Source: Microglena sp. YARC (taxonomy: Eukaryota > Chlorophyta > Chlorophyceae > Chlamydomonadales > Chlamydomonadaceae). Taken from it: a DNA stretch of 64,000 nt. The notes beneath the pieces were generated by a model that worked only from the letters and a program-made list of their open reading frames with translations, was not told the origin of the DNA and made no database searches. The position numbers were made by a program, and so were the translations under genes. The DNA is taken from assembly GCA_022414725.1 (NCBI GenBank), contig CM039462.1, forward strand, positions 101,210,481 through 101,274,480, written 5' to 3'. Positions 12,094-22,815 of this stretch are shown in pieces; the first letter of the stretch is position 1, and each line of letters starts with the position of its first letter.

Positions 12094-15000
12094 GCATGCG
12101 TTGTTACAATATGAGACAATGTGTTTGTCAAGGTGATAGCATATGTATGCATGCGTTGCATGTATGTATGTATGTATGTATGTATGTATGTATATATGTA
12201 TGTATGTATGTATGTATGTAAGCATGCGTTGTTACAATATGAGACAATGTGTTTGTCAAGGTGATAGCATATGTATGTGTTTGTATGCATGTGCGCATGT
12301 GGATGTATGTATGTATGTATGTATGTATGTATGTATGCATGTATGTATGTATGTATGTATGTATGTATGTATGTATGTATGCATGCATGTGTGTATGCGT
12401 TGTTTCTATTGGGGACAATGTGTTTTTCAAGGTGATAGCATATGTATGTATGCGTTGCATGTATGCATGTATGTATATATGTTTGTGTATGTAAATATGC
12501 GTTGTTGCAATAGGAGACAATGTATTTGTCAAGGTGATAGCATATGTATGTGTATGCATTGCATGTATGTATGTGTATGTAACTATGCGTTGTTGCAGTA
12601 GGAGACAACGTGTCTGTCAAGGTAATAGCATATGTATGTGTATGTATGTATATATGTGTATGTGTATGCATGCATGCATGTATGTATGTGTATGTATGTA
12701 TGCATGTATGCGTTGTTTCTAGTGGAGACAATGTGTTTGTCAAGGTGATAGCATATGTATGTGTTTGCATGCATGTATTTGTATGTATGTGTATGTATGC
12801 ATGTATGCATGCATGCATATATGTTTGTTTGTATGTATGTATTTATGTATGTATGTATGTATGTATGTATGTATGTATGTACGTATGTATGTATGTATGT
12901 ATGTATGTATGTATGTATAAACAACAGAATACTTGGGGCTCCTTTACCCTCCCTTAAGGACTGACAGAGCAATGTGGGACTAGACGGTCCTACCTTGTGG
13001 TCTCCTTCCACCCTTGAGGTCCGGCAAGGCAATGTGGGACTAGATGGTCCTACCCAGTGATTTACTTCCACCCTTGAGGACTGTCAGGGCAATATGGGAC
13101 TAGATGATTCTACCTAGTGAGCCTGTACCCTGCAGTGGGTAGGACCAAGCACGGTCTAGTCCCATTAATGCTCTTCACGGGTAGCACCATCCTTAGCTTG
13201 CATTTCCACCTTTTCAACATAATCTCTCTGCCTAGTGAGCCTGTACCCTGCAGTGGGTAGGACGAAGCACAGTCTAGTCCCATTAATGCACTTCACGGGG
13301 TAGTGGTGAATGTTCGTTTGGTCGTGGGTTGGTATCTCTCACCAACCCTAAGTGCGACTACTCTGCATATTGTAGGAGGGGCACCACCATTCGAACTGAA
13401 TCCTCCGTGTCGCTGGTTTGTGTCGGGAGACCCACCTCCTGGGGTGGAAGTCCTTTCACAACTAAAAACAAAAAAGCAAAAACGGGTAGCACCATTCTTG
13501 GCTTGCATTGCCCAGAACACGCATGTAGACGCCGTCGTCCATAGGGCAACGCAGTTTGAGGATCATCATGGACAGGTGTTGTGATGAGGTCAAGGGGACG
13601 GGCAATGGCTGACAGTGCAATTAGGTAGTCGTCAGGATCCTCTGCCGTGCAATAGTTGGACGGTCGTGCAACTATTGCACAGCAGAGGACCCTGACGACT
13701 ACCTGATTGCCCTGTCAGCCATTGCTAGTCCCCTTGACACTTTTTTGGCGGGAGCCCCCATGTTTACCCATTTGTCCGTCTGTCTGTGCGACCGACCGCG
13801 CTGAAGCCTGACGTGTCAGCCAACGGTATCGAAACTAACTCGCTTCCATTGCCGCCTGTCGCTCCCTCGCGAGCACTCTCTGCCATTTTTTAGCGCGGCA
13901 GGCGACGCTGAATAGGACTTGTTGAACATGCCCTCTCTGCATAGTGAGCCTGTACCCCGCAGTGGGTAGGACAATGTCTCACGCAAGCACCTCTTGGTTT
14001 GCATCTTTGCATAGGCTTGTGTGTTTGCATTTTTGCAGAGGCTTGTGCGTTTGCATCTTTGCAGAGGCTTGTGCGTTTGCATCTTTGCATAGGCTTGTGC
14101 GTTTGCATCTTTGCATAGGCTTGTGCGTTTGCATCTTTGCGTAGGCTTGTGTGTTTGCATCTTTGCATAGGCTTATGCGTTTGCATCTTTGCATAGGCTT
14201 GTGTGTTTGCATCTTTGCATAGGCTTGTGTGTTTGCATTCGCTCTCTGGCTCGTTTGCATTCGCTGTCTGGCATTTGCTGTCTGGCCTATGTGTTTGCAT
14301 AGGCTTATGTGTTTGCATAGGCTTGTGCGTTTGCATAGGCTTATGTCTTTGCATTCGCTGTCTGGCATTCGCTGTCTGGCATTCACTGTCTGGCTTATGT
14401 GTTTGCATAGGCTCGTGCGTTTGCATTCACATCCTGGCCGTTATTGTTACTTTTCCCGTATTCCAATTGTTTGATCATTTAAATGTATGTCTGCATGCAT
14501 GCATGTATGTATGTGGGAGCACTCCAGGATTCACTCATTTTTGTTAGGCTCGTGTTGCATTGCTTACCGTGTTTTGTTCTGCCTGTTCAAATGTATGCAT
14601 GTATGTATGTGGTTGGTTCTGCTTGCATTTGCATGTGCATTGGCATTTGCATGATGCTTCTGCATCAACCCAGAGACGTGTAGGGCACTATCTATAAGTG
14701 TGCTAAGGTGATAGCTCATTTGTATATGTATGTTACAGTCCAGGTGGGGGGGTGGGGAGGTGGGATTGGGAAGGTGGGGGGTTGGAGGTGGGGGTAGGGG
14801 TGGGGGGTCCAGGAGGGTGGGAGGTGGTGGGGTGGGGTAGGGGAGGTGGGGGATAGGATTGGGGAGGGGGGATAGGGGTGGGGTGGGGAAGCTGGGGGTG
14901 GGGTGGGGGGTACAGGAGGTGGGGGTATGGGTATGGAGGGGGGGGGGGGGGGGGGGAAGATGGGGGTAGGCACTTAAGGACTGCCCTCCACCCTCAGCTC

Positions 15001-18000
15001 TTCAGTCATTTAACATATTTTTTTAAGTGTCTGTCCATTTGTTTAACTGTCTATCCATTTGTTTAAATGTCTTTACATTTGTTTAAATGTCTGTCCATTT
15101 GTTTAAATGTCTGTCCATTTGTTTAGATGTCTGTCCATTTGTTTAAATGTCTGTCAGTTTGTTTAAATGTCTGTCCATTTGTTTAAATGTCTGTCCATTT
15201 GTTTAAATGTCTGTCAGTTTGTTAAAATGTCTGTCCATTTGTTTAAATGTCTGTCCATTTGTTTAAATGTCTGTCAGTTTGTTTAAATGTCTGTCCATTT
15301 GTTTAAATGTCTGTCAGTTTGTTTAAATGTCTGTCCATTTGTTTAAATGTCTGTCCATTTGTTTAAATGTCTGTCCATTTGTTTAAATGTCTGTCCATTT
15401 GTTTAAATGTCTGTCCATTTGTTTAAATGTCTGTCAGTTCGTTTAAATGTCTGTCCATTTGTTTAAAAGTCTATCAGTTTGTTTAAATGTCTGTCCATTT
15501 GTTTAAATGTCTGTCCATTTGTTTAAATGTCTGTCCATTTGTTTAAATGTCTGTCCATTTGTTTAAATGTCTGCCATTTGTTTACATGTCTGTCAGTTTG
15601 TTTAATTGTCTGTCTGTTTGTTTAAATGTCTGTCCATTTGTTTAAATGTCTGTCCATTTGTTTACATGTCTGTCAGTTTGTTTAATTGTCTGTCTGTTTG
15701 TCTAAATGTCTGTCCATTTGTTTAAATGTCTGTCCATTTGTTTACATGTCTGTCAGTTTGTTTAATTGTCTGTCTGTTTGTTTAAATGTCTGTCCATTTG
15801 TTAACATGCCTGTACTTTTCTTTCAGTGTACCTTTGTTGATGTCGGTTGTAGATAGATTAAAGATGATCCTTGTAAAACGTCTTTGTCAAATACATGCAG
15901 GTGGTGGAAGTAACAGAGGATGATCTTGGCAGAGGTCCAAAGATTGGATGCTCCATCAAGCTTGCTTGCCAGGTAAAGCGCAAAATTGGAAATGCAAAAT
16001 TGAAAATGCAAAATTGCAAAATTGAAAATTAATAAATTGCAAAATTGGAAATTTATTAACCGCAAAAAATGGAAATTGGAAATTGTTTGGCCTTGCCACG
16101 GGACGTGAGTTTGAAGGGACCTTCCGGTTTTCTTCACAGGTAAACTGCATTTCTTCTTCTCATCCTGATTCTCCTCATCCCCATTCTCATCCCCATCCCC
16201 TTCTACATTCCCATCCCCATCTCCATCCCCATCCCCAACCTCATCCTAACCTCATCCCATCCCCACCCCCATCTCCATCCCCATGCTCATCCCCATCCTC
16301 ATCCCCATCCCGATCTCCATCCCCATCCCCATCCTCATCCCTATCCTCATCCCCATCTTCATCCCCTCCCCATCCCTCATCCCCATCCTCATCCTCACCC
16401 CAATCCTCATCCCCACCCCTATACCCATCCTCATCCCCATCCTCATCCTTATCCTCATCCCCATCCTCATCCCCATCCTCATCCCCATCCCTGTACTCAT
16501 CCCCATACTCATCCCCATACTCATCCCCACCCCCATCCTCATTCCCATCCCCATCCCCATCCCCATCTCCATACTCATACTCATCCCCATACTCACCCCC
16601 ATCCCCATCCCCATCCTCATCATCATCCCCATCCCTATCCTTATCCTCGTCCGCATCCTCATCCTCATCCCCATCCCTATACTCATCCCCATCCCCATCC
16701 CTATCCCCATCCCTATCCTCATCCCCATCCCTATCCCTATCCCTATCCCCATCCCCATCCCCATCCCCATCCCTATCCCCATCCCCATCTCTATCCCACC
16801 CCCATCCCTATCCCCATCCCCAACCCCTTACCCCCAACCCCAAATTCGCAACCCCTAACCCCCAACTCGCAACCCCTAAACCCTAAACCTCAACCCCTAA
16901 ACCCTGAACCCCAACCCTTAAACCCCAACCCCCGCACAGACATCAGGCGAGGATTTAGATCCGTCTGGATTGCGGTACAAGCCTCGAGGGGAAGGTGGCG
17001 GACCAGGATTCGGCGGACAAGCAGCTTTGGGCAGCAATGCAGGTGACATTTGGTGATGAGGGTGGGTGGTGATGGGGGGGGGGGGTGGATGTGTGTGTGT
17101 GGGGGGTGAGGGGGGGGGGGGGGGGGGGGGGGTAGATCCGTCTGGATTGCGTTACAAGCCTCGAGGGGAAGGTGGTAGACTAGGATTTGGCGGGCAAGCA
17201 GCTTTGGGGCAGCAATGCAGGTAGCATTTGGTGAAGGAGGTGGGGTGGTATGGGGGTGGGTGGTAGTGGTGGTGTGTGTGGTGGTGTGTGTGTGGGTGTG
17301 GGGGTAGATCTGTCTGGATTGCAGTGCAAGCCTCGAGGGGAAGGTGGCAGACCAGGATTCGGGGGGCAAGCAGCTTTGAGCAGCAATGCAGGTGGCATTT
17401 GGTGATGGGGGTGGGTTGGTGATGGGGGTGATCCACCCACACCCACACCCATCCCAACCTCAACCCCCAACCCAATCCAGGTGAAGTTAGGGGGGGGGGG
17501 AGATTGACTGGGGGCACCTAGCCGGTGACAGGAAACGGCATGTCAGTGGCCACATGCAAGTAAAGCCCCAATAAACCAATCATCCACTTTCAAATACGAC
17601 AGCTCCAACCTTTTTAAACCAATCCCACCCTACCCTACCCCCACCCCCCTACCCTGAAGTGGGGGTAGGAAAGATTGAGTGGGGGTAGGAAAGATTGAGT
17701 GGGGGCACCTAGCCAGTGACAGGAAACAGCATGTCAGTGACCACATGCAAGTAAAGCCCCGATAAAACAATAATTGACTTATGAATACGGCAGCTCCAAC
17801 CTTTTTAAACCAAGCCCACCCTACCCTACCCCCACCCCCCTACCCTGAAGTAAGGTAGGAAAGATTGAGTAGGGGCACCTAGCCAGTGACAGGAAACAGC
17901 ATGTCGGGGACCACAGCGGAAAGTTCGACATCATCGATGACAACTCCCACCCCACCCCTACTCCCCAACCTCAACCACACCCCCAACCCCCAACCCCAAA

Positions 18001-20998
18001 CCAGGAGAAGTGAGGGGAGGGAAGATCGACTGGGGCCACCTAGCCGGTGACAGGAAACAGCATGTCGGGGACCACAGCGGGAAGTACGATATCATTAATG
18101 ATAACTCTCACCCCACACCTACCCCCAACCCCAACCTTACCCCCCAACCCTCAACCCCCAACCCCCAACCTCAACCCAGGTGAAGTGAGGGGAGGGAAGA
18201 TCGACTGGGGGCACCTAGCCGGTGACAGGAAACAGAATGTCGGGGACCACAGCGGGAAGTACGACATCATCGATGACAACTCACCTCATAGGCGGAATGC
18301 TCCTTCATCTCAAGGGGGCATGGCTCTTCCACCCCCGCCTCCATTTCCAGGTACTTTACTTCTTCATATTATTTTTTATGTTTTCTCCTTCTCTTTGATA
18401 GATTGCTATACACTTTTTTGTCCAAGGGGGCTTGCCACTTTCACCCCTGCCTCCATTTCCATGTACTTCATATTATTTTTTCGCTTTAGCCCCCTCTAGA
18501 CCCCCCAGGGTCCCGGGGCTGAAGCCCTAGGTTCCCCCCGTGTCTCTCTCCGCCGTCTGTCTGCTGTCCGCTGTCTGTCTGTCTGACAGAAGTCTAGGCG
18601 TTTGAACGATTCCGACCACCTCCGCACCCAAACATTGTGCTCATAGTTGGAGTGCGCATGACTAGAGTTATCAGCATCGCAGCGGTCAATATCTTTTGCA
18701 AAAGTTGTTCAATGTTCGTAGCCCTATTCGGCTACGAGTAGCCACTTTCTCCACTACTTTCGAAACTCCATGCCGGTGACAGCGTTTTCCCGTGTCGCTT
18801 GCGACAGGCTCTTAGAACTTGTCTTCTTCTATTTGAAAGATTGCTGTTACTGCTTGCCACTTCCACCCACGCCTCCATTTCCACCATTTCCAGGTACTTA
18901 TTCTGTTTTTCTTCTCTTTTAAAGGTTCTTTTACATATTCTGCTTTCTTCTCCTCCTTTAAAGGTTGCTATGCCTGCTTGCCACTTCCACCCACGCCTCC
19001 ATTTCCAGGTACTTTACATATTCTGTTTTCTTCTTCTCTTTTAAAGGTTCCTATGCCTGCTTGCCACTTCCACCCACGCCTCCATTTCCAGGTACTGCAT
19101 ATATTTTTTCTGTTTTCTTCTTCTCTTTGATACATTGCTATGCTGATAGCATAGCACGGCATAGCAAAGCTTGGCATAGCATAGCCACTGTTTCCCCCTC
19201 CTTCTCTTTGATACATTGCTATGCTGATAGCATGGCATAGCATAGCATAGCATAGCATAGCATAGCATAGCATAGCATAGCATAGCCACTGTTACTTTTT
19301 CCTTCTTCTCTTTGATACATTGCTATGCTGATAGCATAGCATAGCATAGCATAGCCACTGTCTATTTGGTATCCTTCTCTTTGATACTTTGCTGATAGCA
19401 TAGCATAGCATAGCATAGCCACTGTCTATTTGGTCTTCTTCTCTTTGATACTTTGCTGATAGCAGAGCAGAGCAGAGCAGAGCCACTGTTTATTTGGTCT
19501 TCTTCTGTTGGATACTTTGCTGATAGCATAGCAGAGCAGAGCATAGCCACTGTTTATTTGGTCTTCTTCTCTTTGATACATTGCTATGCTGATAGCATAG
19601 CATAGCCACTGTATGTATGTATGTTACAGTCCAGGGGTAGGCCAAATAGGCTTAAGAGACTTGCCCAACCGTACAGGAAGGGCTTAAAAAGAACAAGCAC
19701 TGATGAACTGAGCCCCAAACAATCGTTTAACCGACGGGGGCCCTGAGTTCGTGCTACAGTGATAATTTAATTCTTCAATATTTATTTTTAGCCACTATTT
19801 ATTTTTTGTGCTACGAGTAGCAGCTTCTCGGCAGCTCCCTTTCCCCGTCCTTGGACCAAAGATACAGCTAGCCAGTGCATCTCAAAAGGGACATGATAGG
19901 CATTCCAATGGAGCCCAAACGTGGCCCCATCTCCTCCTGGACCCACTAATGTGGCCGAGGCGCTTGCCATCCCGCCCATTTTGTATTCGTATTTTATTTC
20001 TATCTGTGAATGTACAGATCCCCTGATCCCGCCTCCTCCTGTACCCCCGTCAACTGTATTATGTGTGTATGTCCAGAACACCTGCCCCCCGCCTCCTCCT
20101 GGATCCTCGAATGTGGCTGAGGCTCTAGCGATCCCGCCCATTTTGTATTCATATTTTATTTGTATTTTATGCCTAATTTATGCATATTTTTTTGCACTGT
20201 ATTTATTGTATTATATGCAAATTTTATTTGTATTTTATGCTTAATGTATGCATATTTTATTTGCACTGTATTTATTGTATTAAATGCATATTTTATTTGT
20301 ATTTTACGCTTACTTTATGCATATTTTATTTGCATTGTATTTATTGTATTATATGCATATTTTATTTGTATTTTATGTTTACTTGTGAATGTCCAGATAT
20401 CTTGTTCCGCCTCCTCCTAAACCCCTGCCAATTGTATTATGTGTGTATGTCCAGAACACCTGCCCCCGTCTCCTCCTGGTCCCAATAATGTGGCTGAGGA
20501 TCTTCCCGTCCCGCCCATTTTGTATTTGTATTTTATTTATATTTTATTTGTATTTTTGAATGTCCATATCACCTTTCCCCGCCTCCTCCTGGACCCCCGC
20601 CCATTGTATTATTTGTGTATGTCTAGAGCACCTGCCCCCGCCTCCTCCTGGACCCATGAATGTGACAACCCACCCACCACCAACCACAACCATAGCCGAG
20701 GCTCTTGCCATTCCGCCCAATGTATTATTTGTGTATGTCCACAGCACCTGCCCCTGCCTCCTCGACGTCTGCGTTCAAGGAGCTCAGCCAGTCCCATGGT
20801 AGCTACCGTATATTATTCCTCGGCGGGAATGGCCTTTAATTCCCGCAAAGGAATGGGCCTTGCACCCTTGGGGGGCCTGGGTCTTGGACCCTTGGCCTTA
20901 ATGCTTGCTTTTGTGCTTCTTCTCCCTGTAAAATGGAACGAGGGATGGTAAGAGCCATGGTAGCACCCCCACTGCTACCCACTATAGAACAGTACAAC

Positions 20999-21031
<33 letters not shown>

Positions 21032-22782
21032 TGTATGTATGTATGTATGTATGTATGTATATATGTATGTTTGTTTGTTTGTATGTATGTTTGAATGTAA
21101 TTATTTATGTATGTATATATTTATGTATGTTTGTACGGATGTATGTAAGTATTTATGGTACAGTTCAAGGGTAGCCAAATAGACTTCAGGGACTTGCCAA
21201 CCTAAATAACCAAGATAACCTCTAGATTACCAAGAGGGCCAATTGGAAGTACTGCTTTAAGAATAGTACACTTACTTCTCATCTTTGCCCTTCTTTTTTT
21301 CCTTGTCCTTGTCACACATGTATTTAATAATATTACACTTACTTATAATCTTTGTCCTTCTTCTTGTCCTTGTTTAAGAATATTACACTTACTTCTCATC
21401 TATATCTGTATATTTAAGAATATTACACTTACTTCTTATCCTTGTCCTTCTTCTTGTCCTTATCCTTGTCTCTCTTCTTGTCCTTGTCCTTGTCCTTCTT
21501 CTTGTCCTTCTTTCCTTTCTTGCTGAACATCTCCAAGATTGCAAGCGCCTCAGCCACATTTGTGGCTGAGGCTCTAGCAATCCCGCCCATTATTTTTTTT
21601 TATTTTTTTTTATGCATATTTTATGCATATTTTATTTTAACTTATGAATGTCCAGATCACTTGTCCCGCCTCCTCCTGGGCCCCCGCCAATTGTATTATT
21701 TGTGTATGTCCAAAACACCTGCCCCTGTCTCCTCCTGAATTCACAAATGTGGCTGAGGCGCTTGCAATCTTGCCCATTTTGTTTTCTTATTTTATGCATA
21801 TTTATTTGTAATTGTGAATGTCCAGATCCCCTGTCCCCGCCTCCTCCTATACCCCCTCCCATTTTACTATTTGTGTATGTTCAGAACACCCGCCCCCGCT
21901 TCCTTCTAGACCCACGAATGAGCAAATTCACCCACCACCACCCACTAGCCACCACCAGCTACCACCATTACCCTCCACCACCACAATGGCCGAGGCTATT
22001 GCCATCCCACCCAATTTATTATTTTTGCATGCCCAGAACACCCGCCTTTGCTTCCTTCTAGACCCACTAATGTGGCCGATGCTCTTGCCATCCCGCCCAT
22101 TTTGTATTATTATTTTATGCATATTTATTTGTATTTGTGAATGTTCAAAGATCCCTTGTCCCCGCCTCCCACTGGACCCTCGCCCATTGTATTATTTGTG
22201 TATGCCCAGAGCACCTGCCCCCGCCTCCTTCTGGACCCACAAATGTGGCTGAGGCGCTTGCAATCTTGGAGATGTTCAGCAAGAAAGGAAAGAAGGACAA
22301 GAAGAAGGACAAGGACAAGGACAAGAAGAGGGACAAGGATAAGGACAAGAAGAAGGACAAGGATAAGAAGTAAGTGTAATATTCTTAAATATACAGATAT
22401 AGATGAGAAGTAAGTGTAATATTCTTAAACAAGGACAAGAAGAAGGACAAAGATTATAAGTAAGTGTAATATTATTAAATACATGTGTGACAAGGACAAG
22501 GAAAAAAAGAAGGGCAAAGATGAGAAGTAAGTGTACTATTCTTTAAACAGTACTTCCAATTGGCCCTCTTGGTAATCTAGAGGTTATCTTGGTTATTTAG
22601 GTTGGCAAGTCCCTGAAGTCTATTTGGCTACCCTTGAACTGTACCATAAATACTTACATACATCCGTACAAACATACATAAATATATACATACATAAATA
22701 ATTACATTCAAACATACATACAAACAAACAAACATACATATATACATACATACATACATACATACATACATACATACATACA

Positions 22783-22815
<33 letters not shown>

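Larger units (their letters stand above)
12931..15900 (+). other. Gene 1 intron 6, remainder
   Basis: In order: a 70-bp tandem repeat with GCAATGTGGGACTAGA (12960-13110), two copies of a GTACCCTGCAGTGGGTAGGAC repeat (13110-13290; a third copy at 13950), a CTGAATCCTCCGTGTCGC repeat copy (13380-13475), a 150-bp foldback (13589-13738), the ~170-bp dispersed repeat (13745-13925), a 26-bp minisatellite (13990-14440), G-rich sequence (14735-14965), then a 20-bp minisatellite up to 15815. No coding content. Confidence 0.7.

Noticed and set aside
12024..13071. YVCM/HTYI-repeat ORFs on both strands
   Set aside because: ATGT microsatellite translations.
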